From positions 3,410,001-3,474,000 of the forward strand of contig NC_068565.1 of NCBI RefSeq assembly GCF_025698545.1: DNA of 64,000 nucleotides, written 5' to 3'. The notes below the pieces were generated by a model. The model did not search any database, was not told the origin of the DNA, and worked only from the letters and a program-made list of their open reading frames with translations. Position numbers and translations under genes: made by a program. Shown piece after piece: positions 38,003 to 49,895 of the stretch. Each line of letters starts with the position of its first letter. The stretch's first letter is position 1. The DNA comes from Gossypium raimondii. Its lineage: Eukaryota > Streptophyta > Magnoliopsida > Malvales > Malvaceae.

Positions 38003-39216
38003 AGGGGTGAGCATTCGATCGAATCGAATCAAATCGAATCGAAAATTTTCGAGTTAATCGAGTTTTCGAATCTCACTTTATCATCCTAACTTTATTTGAA
38101 GTTTTCTCGAATCGAGTCGAGTGAGATGGAATTCGAATCGAATCGAATCGAATATATTTGTTCGAGTTAAATTTTAAAAAATAATTTTAGGTCCTTGTAA
38201 CCATTGTCACCCATCGTAATAAAATTTGTCCACCTTAATCAAATTTTTATTAACTTTCATCACTTCATAATTTATTTATTAATTTTTATATCTTGGTTAG
38301 CTTCTTTGCTTGCTTAGTTGTTTCAATTATCTTGATTCTTGTCACTATGTATTTTAGAATTAAAAATATATTAAATGTAAAAATATGATTTTTTAATAAA
38401 AGTTATTTTAAAATAAAATGTGAAATTGATACCAATATAAAATTTTAACACGAATATTTTATGGCATAATTAATAATTCAATTTTAATATAAATATTCAA
38501 TATGACTAAACAATTCAATAATATAAATAATATAAAATGTGAAATTTAATTTAATAATATAAATAGTAGATATAAATAAAATTATTACTATTTATGTTTA
38601 GTGATTTTTATTTGGATATTTTGATTTTTATTTGGGAGTAAAGGGTGAGAAGTAAAAGTTTAGGGAAAAATAAAAGTTTTGGGGAATAAAAGTTTGAGGA
38701 AAGTAAATAGGGGAGTAAAATTTTGGAGGAAAATATTAAAAAAATTGGAGGGGGAGGGTTTGGGATAGATGGGAGGTGAGATGGGAAGAGAATAAAAGTT
38801 TTAGGGGAAAAGTGGGAGGGAGTAAAAATTTTGGGGGAAAATAAAAGGTTTTAAGGGTTTTGGGAGTAAAATTTTGAGAAAAGTAAATGGGAGAGTAAAA
38901 TTTTGGTGGGAAATGGATTTTGGGTAGATTGGGGGTTGGGAGGAGGAGTAAAAGTTTTGGGGAGAAAGTGGGAAGGAGTAAAAGTTTTGAGGAAAAGTAA
39001 AAGGTTTGGGAGTTTGGGGTAAAATGTAAAATATTATAGTTTGATATTGAATTATTCGAGTTATTCAATTGAAAACTCAACTCGATTCGAACTCGAATTG
39101 AAAAAAAATTGAGTTGATTGAATAACTCGATTAACTCGAATAACTCGATTCGTTTAACTCGAAATTCGAATTTTTTTTCAATTTTTTCGAGTCGAATCGA
39201 GTTTTGCTCACCCCTA
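38003..39216. mobile_element. hAT-type element, 1214 bp, with perfect 8-bp TSD
   Basis: The ends are TAGGGGTGAGCA and TGCTCACCCCTA. The 8-bp duplication ACTACCAT is perfect at 37995-38002 and 39217-39224. Subterminal regions are packed with 'tcgaatcgaatcgaa' words at both ends in inverted relation. The middle (38636-39010) is a G-run-rich imperfect repeat of 'agtaaaagttttgggg'. No transposase is seen. The 187-residue minus-strand frame at 38736-39299 runs through the repeat and out into the host, and I reject it. It is inserted in exon 1 of unit D. Confidence 0.9.
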
Positions 39217-40094
39217 ACTACCATAATAAAAAGGAAAAGGAAAAGGAAAATGATATAAAACAGTAGAAAAAGAAAACAGTTTATAATAACCATAATCATA
39301 AGAAGAATATGTGGAACTAAGGGTCCGTTTGATTGCCAGTAAAATGTTTTCCGTAAAATGATTTCTGGAAAATATTTTACTTTTCTGTAAAATGATTTAC
39401 TGGAAAATATTTTTGGGTGTTTGATTGAATCTGTATAAAATATTTTCTGCTGTTTGGCAGATTTCCTGAAAATATTTTCCGGAAAAGTTATTTTTATATA
39501 TATTAATATATTTTATATTTTTATATTTTAAATTATTTTTACATATATTGAAATGATTTATTTATATAAATAAATCAAATTAAATATATAATAATACTCA
39601 ATTATTAAGCTTCTATATTAACCGTCATAAATTGAAAACAACCAAAGTCAAATAAATTATTTGTAATTGTGTTAAAAAAAAAAAAACAAGGGTTGAATAA
39701 TTATAAATTTAGCTTCCAAACCACAATTAAAAAATACTAATCTATGCATTTATTTAAAACATATAAGATGTATTTACCTACCAATATGAAACTTTGGATC
39801 TTTTAAATGATTCAAGAAGACCAAAATGTTAAACAAAAGACAAGACATATACCAAGTCCTTAGTAAATTGTTATAGACTGTATTTGGCGCAACTGCTTAA
39901 GTGCATCTGCTATCAAATTGCTAGCCACTTACAACTAAAAAAATGACAATGTCTGCTGCCAGGAAGCTTGCTGGGTTCAAATCAAAACACACAAAAATCA
40001 AAACTTAGGCTAAATAATCTAATCATAAAACACTACTCCGACTGTTAGCGTTGCATTAACTGATTCACCATCTGCTATCAAATTGCTAGCCACT

Positions 40095-40344
40095 TGCACC
40101 TTTCTTTAATAAGACTTTGATTACTTCTAGATGGGACCCTTGAACAGCATAGTGAAGTGGAGTGAATCCCTTGCGATTAGTGGCTCTCACTGAAACTCCT
40201 GATGAAAGTAGAGTTCAGACAACCTCTAGATGTCCTTTCTGCGCCGCAAAATGAATCGCACACATGCCATCCATGGCAGCAGCACCAACATCAGCCTTTT
40301 GTTGCAAAGATAACTCACTACCTGTGCTTGCCTGGCCCATGCTG
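40095..40344 (-). pseudogene. Captured ankyrin-repeat gene fragment
   Basis: On the minus strand, after an acceptor-like 'ttTAG', the frame from Met 40340 reads 'MGQAST..', then two ankyrin repeats: 'DGMCAIHFAAQKGHLEVV' with 'TLLSSGV', and 'RKGFTPLHYAVQGSHLEVI' with 'KVLLKKGAS'. The ankyrin consensus (TPLHxAxxxGHxEVxxxLL) is clear. One in-frame TGA at 40217-40215 falls where Arg is expected. Both edges end abruptly. A 25-bp piece ('atctgctatcaaattgctag...') occurs both at the fragment's downstream edge (about 40071) and at about 39909. It is a captured copy, not a gene in place. Confidence 0.8.
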
Positions 40345-40911
40345 CTAAATGTAGTCTATATCACAAGGTTACCGACGTCAAAGAAACAAATTGAAAACTA
40401 GAAGGCTATCATGCATGGTGAAAACAGCAGGATCCAGTCACTAACAATGTTACTGAGAATAAATATATACAATACAAATCATTCAAAAAGTGCAGAATGC
40501 ACATCGTTTGAGCATGGTACAATTCTGAACCGAGGACCTCTTTCTTAGTAGAGAGCTAATTAGGCTATGCATCATTCACAACAATTGCAACATCTCAAGC
40601 AACAAGTATATTTTGTTCTAATTTTAACAGTTCATACAGTTACACCGGACCAAACTGAATACAAAATATAGCTAAAATTAACCACAAATTAACCACATCT
40701 TTAGTATAACAATAATCAAGTAAGATCTATTAAAACCTTTGTTATTAATGAAAATTTTACTATATTTCAATTCTAAAGGATTTGCATAAATGTTTATAAG
40801 AAATGTGCTAGGGACAATCAAATGCAGTAATGTCTAGAGCATTTTATCCCATCCCAGATATGTTATTTAATATTTAATAACCGGGAAGAGGATAAAGTAT
40901 AGCATACTTAC

Positions 40912-41189
40912 GCAGTTAAAAACCGTAGGAGCTCCAGGTCCTGTAATATAGATTAAAAATAGTAGGAAAAAAAGTAGTAAATTGTTATATTTACAAAATA
41001 ACCAATATGAAACCTAGAAGAAACTATACACAGCTAAAGTTGACATTGGATACCAATTTCAAGATCATGCCATGGGTGAGCAGCGACGGACCTCCTGGTC
41101 ATTGACGAAAGGATCCTTTCATTCAAAGGAGGATGTGAAGCGCAGTGAGAGTCAGAGGACTTGACTGTAGTCTCAATTGGTGGAGTCAT
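40912..41189 (-). pseudogene. Captured 5' exons of a soluble inorganic pyrophosphatase gene
   Basis: There are two exons with good splice sites. Exon 41189-41054 (136 nt) encodes '[16 protein letters not shown]...' then '[20 protein letters not shown]' and 'DLEIG'. Exon 40940-40912 (29 nt) encodes 'PGAPTVFNC' and ends at GTAAGT. The 29-nt exon restores frame. This is the start of plant cytosolic PPase. The catalytic core, which begins just after 'FNCVVEI', is not present. The intron between them is kept, so genomic DNA rather than mRNA was captured. The reading frame is still open. Expression from its own leader at 41200-42230 is possible but unproven. Confidence 0.85.
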
Positions 41190-42719
41190 CACTATGAGTA
41201 ACAAACAGTGTTAGCAATAATAAACAATTCTTGAATAAGATTTAAACAGCAATAATAAACAATGATTGTAGAAATTTTATTGATTTGTTTCATTTCTTCT
41301 TTGATTTTTCTCTCGTGTTATCGATTATATAACTTAACCAATCAAATGCTTGTAGAACCATGCAGCGAAAACAAAATTGTCACCCCATATTGGGTAAAAG
41401 CCGTTTCGATTTCAGAAAACTGCCTAAGTTTTGCATTTGACATGGAGCTTTTCTGCTTTGAAAACTGAAGGTTTTCTTAGCACTTTAGCAGCAGAGTATC
41501 GTCAAATTTAACAATAACAAAACAATTCAACGTAAAACTCTCAAAATCCCAAAAGAAAACTGCCAAAGAAAAAGGAAAGAAAAGAAGAATTCTACTAATT
41601 GATTCTTTTACTCTGTTTGGAAAAATAATCGGAAAATAATTTTTGTTTTAAAGATGATTTCGTAGCAGAGTCTCTCGCGCGGTGATTCCACAGCTGATCG
41701 TTTACTTTTAGGAAAAACGTTTAGAATCAATTAAATTTATAGCTTACAAACATAGATCTACAAACTAGAATTGTAACCGTCGAAAAATAGAATTGCAACG
41801 TACTAGCAGCGGTTTCCAGTTCTGAACCAAAATGAAGCTTTCAAGAAGCTTGAAGAAACACACAGATCTCAAAAACAAAGAGAGAGCAAAAATAATAAAA
41901 GGATAATAGGCACTAAAATAGAGAAATAACACCTTATAGGAGGCTTTAAATAGAGAAGTAGCAAAGGAAGCTATGCCGGTTACCATTTAAAGCCAAACCC
42001 GAAGAGCAGAAAAGTGAAGGTTACCTGATCAGGAGAGGAGGGAACCGAGGAAATGAAAAACCATAGCGATAATCGATAGTGAGGAGAGTGGGGGATTACT
42101 GGAAAATCGGTTGTCGATGTTTTCTCAGGGAAGTTTTCTCACGGAAATTTGAAGAAATGAAGGAAGAGAGCTTACTGGATGAAGGGAGAAGAATGCCCGA
42201 GAGCTTTAGGACAATTTCCTAAAAATTGTAAGGTATTTTCCCGTGTTTTGGAAATATTTTCCGCCAATCAAACATTAGAAAAGTTAGAAAATAATTTCTG
42301 AAAAATCAAATCTCACAATCAAATGGACCCTAAGAGAAAGGGAGTTGCAACCATTCATATCCAAACTTGCATCGACCACTTGTAGAATTTTCATAAAAAA
42401 TTTGTTGGACAGAGAATTTCCCATTCTCTCCCAACTAAAATGGCGCGATTGTTGTTGTCCACACTCAAATTCCAGGTCATGCCAACCACACTGGAGAGGT
42501 TGGTTTTTTAATCGGAAAGGAAAACTGACATTCAAATTCCCACAGAAAATAGAGCCACAATCTTGGTTAATAAGATGCCTAGCAAAGCAAGCACAGGGAA
42601 TAGAATTACAAATGAAGCAAAAGCGGCCATTAGGTGACCAAACAATGGTAGTTTTGCTTTTAATTTTGGAATGCTAAAATATTGGGTAGGATTGAAGAAC
42701 ATCAATGGGGGCAAGGAAA

Positions 42720-43920
42720 TATATAATAATAAAATATTTAAAATATTTTTAATTGATAGTTTATATATTTTATAATTAAATTTAAATTTAAAAAATATTT
42801 CTTTTACTATTTAAATTAAATTTAAACCGAACTAATCTAAATACAAAAATATTTATCCAAATCTAACTCAAATCAAGTTGGTTGGGTCATTAGCAGAGTT
42901 TGTTGAAAATGAGGTGTGTAAAGTTGAACGGTTAGATAGGGATTTGGATTTCATTTATGAAAATGAAATTGAAGGTAGGTTTAATTTTTTAACTAATAGA
43001 AGATGTGATTGAAGCCCATTCTTTTAGGAATTTTGGGCTCTTTGATTTCTGTATTCCCACTTCATCACCCATTCATTTATTTTAATTCTTGGCAGTGTGT
43101 GGCCCACTAAATTTATTTTAATTTTTTACACCCGTATTGTTATTTAGGGATAATATAATTTTTGACCCCTAATCTTGATAGTTAGGTGCACTTCAGTACA
43201 TATTTGTTTTGGTCTATTTTGTCACTTGAATTTGACTATTAGGTATATTTTAATTTCTGAACTTGAAAAATACAAAAGTTTTATGATTCGACTTTTTGAG
43301 ATTGTGCTACATCATCACATGAAAATTAAAAAATATATATTTATATAAATTTTTAGAGGATGACGTAGTACAATCTCTAAGTGCCATGTCCATTATTTTA
43401 ATAATTGGATTGGTGGTTGAATCAGTCAAAACCACTTGTTATCGATTCAACCAGCTTGATCAATTCGACTGTTGGACCAACAATAATTAAATAAATCATT
43501 AAAAATTCATAAAAATCTAAAAAAAATAAAATAAAATTTTGTTAAACCGAATAATCATGGTCAACAGTCGGGAGATTTTCTCAATTTTTGATTTTTACCA
43601 ATTTCAAGCAATTTCTTATTAAATTGGTTCAACTTCTTTGTTCAAATCATTATATCGATTGATTCTAAATCCAATTGGTTTGATCATTATCCCATGTGAG
43701 ATATTTAAATAAAAAGATTTACCCTCTTTCAAATCACTTACAAAAAACTCTAAAAGTTCGAGATAAAACACAAAAAAATTTAAGATCCAAAAGAAAATAA
43801 ATGCATTAAAAATGTTATTTGTACGGGTAGTAATGTAGCCAATTAGTCTTGATAGGTTCCAAATCAATTAGCTTGATTCAGTGTAAAGCGTAAATTATAG
43901 TATATTTTATTTGCTCGATT
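42720..43920. repeat. LRK10L promoter-side block, copy 2 of 3
   Basis: This block lies immediately 5' of unit D's exon 1 and is similar along its whole length to 29140-30330 and 62180-63430. No gene is seen. The 82-residue minus-strand frame at 43619-43867 is not conserved in the other copies. Confidence 0.75.
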
Positions 43921-43959
43921 AATAAAATTTATTTAAAAAGAACCAAATGAAAACCACCA

Positions 43960-44230
43960 TACAACTTTATAAAGTCGACAACACATCCAACACTCAAAAG
44001 CACAAAGAAACTAGATATATAAGTCAACAATAAAACAATAATCTCAACATTCTCAAACATGGCAACAAAAATATTCTAAAAAAAAAAGGAAATAGGACAT
44101 CCCACCTAGAGTGTTGAAACACTTGGACTCAATCGTTATAACAACGAAAAAGGAGACAAGACATCCAACATTCTCGTCACAATGCATTCTCCTCTGACTC
44201 ACCGGCAATCTCTGCAATGCGATAACACAA
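43960..44230 (-). repeat. Recurrent 3'-flank block (copy 5)
   Basis: This is the probable 3'UTR exon belonging to the kinase remnant at 44780-45020. From the acceptor-like 'cattgCAG' the frame reads '..MHCDENVGCLVSFFVVIT' as in copy 3. Confidence 0.55.
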
Positions 44231-44779
44231 TTAAAGGCTATTGTGATAGCAACTCTTATAAATATTCAAAAATTAACTTTTAGACACATCTTATCTTAAT
44301 ATAAGATAAATGGTTGATTCAAACATGAAAATTTGAACCAATTCATCTCACCTCAATTCAATTGAACATAACTAAATTGAGACAAAAATCTTTTCATATA
44401 GTGTACATTTAATTTATATATAATTTCAATTATGGTTTAAATTTAAATACTTTTAACAAAAATTTTAAATACTTAATATTAACAAATAATCAAAAAAGTA
44501 ATTATTATGAATAATAACTTAACACATAGGTAAAAGTTTTTTTACTTAATAATATTATTAGCAATCAGACATTATTAATTGTATATAAAATAATGAAGCT
44601 TAAAAATTAAAATTTAAAGGTAATATCATTGTCAAATTTACTCAAAATTATTTTTAACTATGGTTATCTATGTACATATGTGATACACATAATAAGATAC
44701 TTTAATTTTATCCATATATAAGGCAAAATAATACAAAGCCAAAAGGTTGAGATAATGAAGTGAAATGTTTCTAACCTTA

Positions 44780-45020
44780 TCCAATATTTGAATTTGTTAT
44801 AATAACAGTATTCAATGATGTAGTTGTCTCATCATTAGAGTTTTCACAGCTATCAACCTTTATTGTGATGTTTTAAGGGGAAGTTGATGGAATGTTTTAG
44901 GAGGCATTTCAAGGAGTTCAACATCATATTCAACATCCTGAAGACTTTATTCATTGAAGGACGATAAAAAAGAAGTAATTGTATACACCAAAAGGCTATT
45001 ATTATCATCTTCTTTGTTAT
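44780..45020 (-). pseudogene. LRK10L kinase C-terminal stub
   Basis: The minus-strand frame contains 'KKMIIIAFWCIQLL', 'RPSMNKVF' and 'LPLKH', matching the last roughly 80 residues of the intact kinase ('[20 protein letters not shown]'). Everything upstream of the 'KKM' motif is gone; unrelated AT-rich DNA and a TA repeat (45125-45150) follow. It marks the proximal edge of the recognisable cluster next to the DC1 gene. Confidence 0.75.
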
Positions 45021-45119
45021 TTGGACATTTATAATAATTTTTAAGTCTAAACCAGAATTGCTTAAACCTAATTTGTTTTCAAACCTATAGTAGTCTATAT
45101 CTGTATCTATATACACACA

Positions 45120-45154
<35 letters not shown>

Positions 45155-45229
45155 TAATAATTACTATTAATTAAAACAATGAAGGCCAATGTATTATGAA
45201 ATACTTTATGAAGGAGAAGATATGCAAAG

Positions 45230-47949
45230 TTAAATTCCCCTAGTCCAGCTCCTCCTTTTCTTCATCTCCCTAGGAACCAAGAATGACACAACTTCTTCTT
45301 CCTGAAAAATGATAACAACTCCTTTAGTTTGATACATGCTAATTCAGTTTAGTTAATAATATCCTCTTTATCAGCCTTTCCTTCCACAAGTTTAGTAATA
45401 TTATATTGATTTCAATCGCTTAGCAATAATAAAATTCTTTAAACCTCAAAACAAAATTTATATATAAAGACTTACCTTAGAAAGTGCACAATCTATATGA
45501 GCAACAAATATTCCTGGGCATTCTTCACAATAGTAAACATGATGGTTTGGGTGTCTTTTTTCTTCACATGCATCACAGTAATGCTCATCTGAATCATCTT
45601 CGATATACGAATCTTTAAGAGTTAAAGGATGGATGTGGCATTTGGATTTGATAATTTGAGGTAAGGATAGACATTCTAGGTGGAAATTGATGAAACACTC
45701 AAGACAACGATAGAAAGATTGCCCGCTGCAAATTTCACCACAGTGACTACAAAATAGTCCAGCATAGATATCAATGAAGTCACGGTACATGGCAAAGAAT
45801 CGATCAAAGTCCGTCCCAAAATAATAAAGATGGTGCATGTGAGAGTCAAGTTTTAGAGGGCGTGTTAGGGAAATTGCACATGCAATATGGTAGTTGACGC
45901 CACAATCTTTACAACCATAGTTATAACTCTTATGATAGCCAGATGGTAACAGCTTTAGTGAACATGCATGGCACCCTCCATATCTCGTGTAGCTTAGAGT
46001 CAAAGTGTGTTGGGAATGAAAAGGTACTTGCATTTCTTGTGGTAACCTAAGGCAAGATTCATGAAGAACCCAACCACAGCTCATGCAATGGTATGTTGGA
46101 CCAAAGATTTGCAGTCGACAAAGATTGCATTGTCTTTTAACTAGAGGGTCAGTAAAATTGCAAAACAGTAGCTTGTGCTTGTGGGTGAAATGGAATAGCT
46201 CAGTTTCCCTCTCCGACTCTTTCAATGTTGTGCGCCCACTTTCAGAGGGTGCTCGAGTTGCGCATTTCAGATCGAGCTTGAAATCACAGTGCTCGCAAAG
46301 ATAAAAGAAGCCGAAGTACAAATCTTGACACTTATCACATATATTTTGGTCCAGCGACATAGATGTAGCGTAGAGGTTGAGATGATGTTGAGGATGAAGA
46401 GGGTGTTGTATCACATCGGGTAATTTAGCACAGTTTTCATGTAGGATATATAGGCATCCTTTACAGATGTAGCCTGGACCACTAAGTTCTAAACGACAAG
46501 CTCCGCAAACCCTTTCTCCCAAGTTTTCAGTTACCTCGCAAAATTTCAATGGATGTTTATGGAAGACTGGTCGGACCTGTACTTGTAAATAAACAACCAA
46601 CAAACCTGTTAATTCATCATGTTAAATATATGTAAAGAAAATATATATAATTCCTTTGTTTCCTACTAACCAGAATCGTTTCAGTCTGCTCCATTTCCTT
46701 CAGCTCCGAAGCTTTAGCATCCATGGATATGGGAGGGGAGGATGATGAGTCCTGTTTTGTTGATGTTTCCTCCTAATGTACAGCAAACATTCCATTATTA
46801 GAAAACGAGGAATAAAGTAATATATAAAAGTAAAGCAAACTAAGGAAAGGGTGCGACCTGATTGAGCACACATTCAATATGAGCAATATATGTGCATTTT
46901 TGGCAATAATAAACTTCATGTGTTGGATCTCGTTCTTTCTCACAAATATCACAGTAATACTCTCCAATCTCATCTTCTCTAATTGGTTGATTAAGGAGGA
47001 GTGGATGTCTATGATATCTGTGTTTAGCTAAAGGTGGAACTGGAACACATTTAAGATGGAGATTGAGATCACACTGCACACAACGATAAAAGGTGTCTAA
47101 ACACAGCTCATGGCAGGAGCTGCATTGGAAATGATATTTGAGAATTGGATCCCTGAAAGTGGGACCAACATAAGTGAGACCGTGGTTGTGGCCCTCATGT
47201 TTAAGGGTAGGTAATAGTTTTGCACACCCAAAATCAAGGTTGAAATTGCAAATTTGGCAACCATAGGCGGCGGTGGAGAAGTCTTTACTCATACTAATCC
47301 ATTGTGTACAAGCATTGCAAGTTGCGTCAACGAAATCCAAGCGAAGAGGGTGTGATGGATGGAAAGGATGGTTCAATGTTTTGGGTATCTTATCACTGCA
47401 AAATTCATGAAGGAAGAAGCCACAACTTTTACAACCGTAGAAAATGCCCGCCAGTGGCTTGTCACACCAACGACAATTATAATCATGTTCTCCCTCATTG
47501 CTATACTTGTAGAGGACCAGCGGGTGGATGTGGCAGTAATGCTGCATTGCCTGTTTCCTATCTGCATTGGATCTCTGCCTCTTCTTCCTAGCTACATGAT
47601 CATCACTGCTTGCAAAAGCGCAAACTAAATCGAGCTCGAAGGCGCACCGACAACACGTGTAATTGGTGCCCGAAGAAATCTTCAAACATAGATCACAGGT
47701 AAATGGTGCGAAAGGACCAGACCAATCTAACATAAGATGGTGGTGTGAGTGGAGAGGATGTGTAATCTCTCGAGGCAGATATTGTATAGCTTTGGCGCAC
47801 AATTCATGCAACCAGAGTTCGCACCGTACGCATGCATAGGCTGCACCACAGATTTTCTCCGTGCATTTCTCACACCATTTATCATCTGTCTCATCATCGA
47901 GACAATGATAGCCCATTGAATGCTCATGACTGGCAAGTTTGATCTCCAT
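45230..47949 (-). CDS. DC1 (Cys/His-rich C1) domain protein, 12 modules
   Basis: Exons read by eye are 47949-46858, 46772-46671, 46576-45476 and 45301-45230. All are phase 0, giving 788 residues. Exons 1 and 3 each encode six DC1-like modules of the form H..H-L...C..C....Y.C..C.F.LH..C, typical of the plant divergent C1 family, which binds zinc. The linker exon 2 is 'EETSTKQDSSSS'-rich. Exon 4 is short and basic at its end ('KKRRSWTRG'). The last donor is AAG/GTAAGT. The first, CAG/GTCGCA, is weak, so two adjacent genes (47949-46840 and about 46725-45230) remain possible. Family members are linked to stress or defence signalling in some reports; this gene's partner is unknown. The start is the first Met, 'MEIKLASHEHSMGYHCL'. 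Confidence 0.8.
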
Positions 47950-47959
47950 ATCTCAAACA

Positions 47960-48013
47960 AAGATAAGATTAAATGATAAAAGATGATATGGGAAGAAAAA
48001 CATTTGATTTCTA

Positions 48014-48048
<35 letters not shown>

Positions 48049-48877
48049 TGTAGGTATTAATAGACACTTCAGTTTCAATCTTTAGTATTACTTTTATCTT
48101 TGATATATAATATGCCATTTAATGAAAGATTAATAGCTTTCAAATAATTATTTATTAAGTTATTGGTGATGTATCTTAATATTGTTCATAATAATATATA
48201 AACCTGTCAGTTAATTAAATATAAAGTATCATTATTATTATTTCTTTCTACTATTGTATTTTACTAGAATTAGCCTTTAAAGGACACCAATAACTTTTTG
48301 AACTAATGATAAAAGTATTAGGTTGTATGTATAGAAGTTTGAGTTTAATTCTAAACAACCATATCCCATACCTTAATTATAAAAAATAATTAGTGTTTGA
48401 AAGCTATTTGATTAATTATTGGTTAAAAGTTTATAATTTTTTAAATAGTAGAAGATATATATTTTAATAATAGATACAATCAACTTTTATAATATTAATA
48501 TTTAAATATACTATGTAACAGAGTGCAAAACATTAGAACTCAAATATGCTAAATAATTTAAATGTAAATTACCTAACAATCCCATCCTGTATATTGCTTA
48601 CCTAGAGATGGAGGAATTTCTTGTAGATGACACACAAGGAACCAACTTTTCAAGTATTTAAATAAGTTTTTTCAATTATTATAAATATTGAATTAAATAA
48701 TTAATTTAATGTCTAACTTAATTATAACTAACTCATCAAAATAAATATGAGAGGAAATCACCTATTACAAAAGTAATATTTGAATCTAAGCATTCAAAGT
48801 ATTTCAAATAATAATTAAATAATTTTTACTTAGGAAACCTTATTTGCATAAAACAAAATTTTAACTTTTAACTAATA

Positions 48878-48909
<32 letters not shown>

Positions 48910-49460
48910 CATGAAGAAAATATTGATAGTTAAAAAGTACAAGTAGTTTTTAATTTAAATTTAAATTTTAAGATAATAACTATTCACTTTGTGTTTAGAG
49001 TATATAATTTTTACACAAATGTGGTAGAGTTTTAGTTTAAGATAATATTTTATATAACTTTTTTACTTTTAACTCTCTTTTTCAACTGAATTAATTTTCA
49101 GTTAACTCAATTAAAATTATAGAAATGAATAATTTTATGATACTATAACTAATTTATATTTTTAGAATGGATTTTAAAGTAGGCATATATTTCCCATCAT
49201 ACAAGAAAATAATATTATTTTGTGATTCATCACGCAAAGAAGTAACATATATTCTTTTTAAAGACAAAGGGCATATTTTTATTTTGGGTAGGACACAACG
49301 TTAAGGAATGTATCTTTTTCCTTTTGCTTTTCTGGAATGATTCTATTAATTGTTTGATAATATATCTACTTGATTATTTAGCATAAAACTTTTTGTTTAA
49401 TATGGCAAGGTTCATTGGGATTTAACTTAAGTTTTTTTGCTTCATTTTGTTCAAAATTCT
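47960..49460. other. AT-rich intergenic DNA with TA microsatellites
   Basis: This is the promoter side of the DC1 gene and beyond. TA dinucleotide repeats lie at about 48018-48044 and 48880-48902. No gene or clear transposon is seen. Confidence 0.5.
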
Positions 49461-49472
49461 CATATATCATGT

Positions 49473-49707
49473 CAGAGGCGCTTTTGAGGGAATTGGCATG
49501 GGCCCCGGCCCCTCTTAAAATGAAAAATTATCATTTAGGCTCTCTACATTTTTTTTTAAAAATTTTTAATTAGTAAGGGTAAAATTACACTTTGGCCCCC
49601 TAAAATTATAAAAATTCAATTTAATCCTTTAAAATTATAAAAATATAGACTATACAAAATTAAAATTTCATTCAGCCCCCTAAAAGATTGTTCTGGCTTC
49701 TCCCCTG
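49473..49707. mobile_element. Small hAT-type MITE, 235 bp
   Basis: The ends are CAGAGG and CCCCTG (inverted CAGGGG). A perfect 8-bp duplication TATCATGT lies at 49465-49472 and 49708-49715. The interior is 'ggccccggcccc' followed by stacked 'aaaattataaaaat' units. The CAGRGG ends with an 8-bp duplication are characteristic of hAT elements. Confidence 0.75.
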
Positions 49708-49856
49708 TATCATGTTAACTTATTATTAGACTATAATATGAATAAGGATGAATATGCTAGTTGTCAAGTACTACTAACTTTTATTTGGTATAACATACCA
49801 CTCCTTACACTAACAACCAATAAAAATGAAGTTTGGGATCAAACATAGGATCATAA

Positions 49857-49861
<5 letters not shown>

Positions 49862-49893
<32 letters not shown>
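49862..49893 (+). repeat. CT microsatellite
   Basis: An uninterrupted run of about 16 CT units lies between the hAT MITE and the retroelement nest. Confidence 0.9.

Positions 49894-49895
<2 letters not shown>

Larger units (their letters stand above)
39321..42330. mobile_element. Pack-TIR element (PIF/Harbinger-like), 3010 bp, with gene fragments
   Basis: The ends are GGGTCCGTTTGATTG and, read inverted, GGGTCCATTTGATTG. They are flanked by TAA at 39318-39320 and 42331-42333. A 3-bp TAA/TTA duplication and GGG...CCC ends fit PIF/Harbinger. Extended subterminal repeats ('gaaaatattttccgg' left, 'ggaaatattttccgcc' right) support the pairing. The unoccupied sequence is seen in the intact gene, where 'gaactaagaggaagg' is continuous. 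No transposase frame is visible. The interior carries minus-strand fragments of an inorganic pyrophosphatase gene (40912-41189) and an ankyrin-repeat gene (40095-40344), plus leader-like DNA at 41200-42230. Confidence 0.85.
36288..42672 (-). pseudogene. LRK10L unit D, first exon split by two transposons
   Basis: Exon 1 is in three pieces: 42672-42334, 39317-39225 and 37994-37675. They are separated by a 3.0-kb TIR element and a 1.2-kb hAT-type element. The family Met is ATT here ('ttggaatgct'). Recognisable parts are 'NVSFPFRLKNQPLQCG' and the C-terminal 'cgcattcgatgtggtagc' region before the donor. Exon 2 (36487-36417) is shortened to 71 nt against about 107 nt in unit B. Exon 3 (36316-36288) has lost one base (29 nt). 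The kinase exon is missing and replaced by the segment at 34184-35693. Confidence 0.85.

Noticed and set aside
38736-39299. 187-residue minus-strand frame
   Set aside because: It runs across the hAT element's repeat array, its terminal repeat and host DNA. The composition reflects 'tcgaa' and G-run repeats, with no domain.
47304-47628. Plus-strand frames over the DC1 gene
   Set aside because: These are antisense shadows of the Cys/His-rich minus-strand exon, which has clear zinc-binding motifs.
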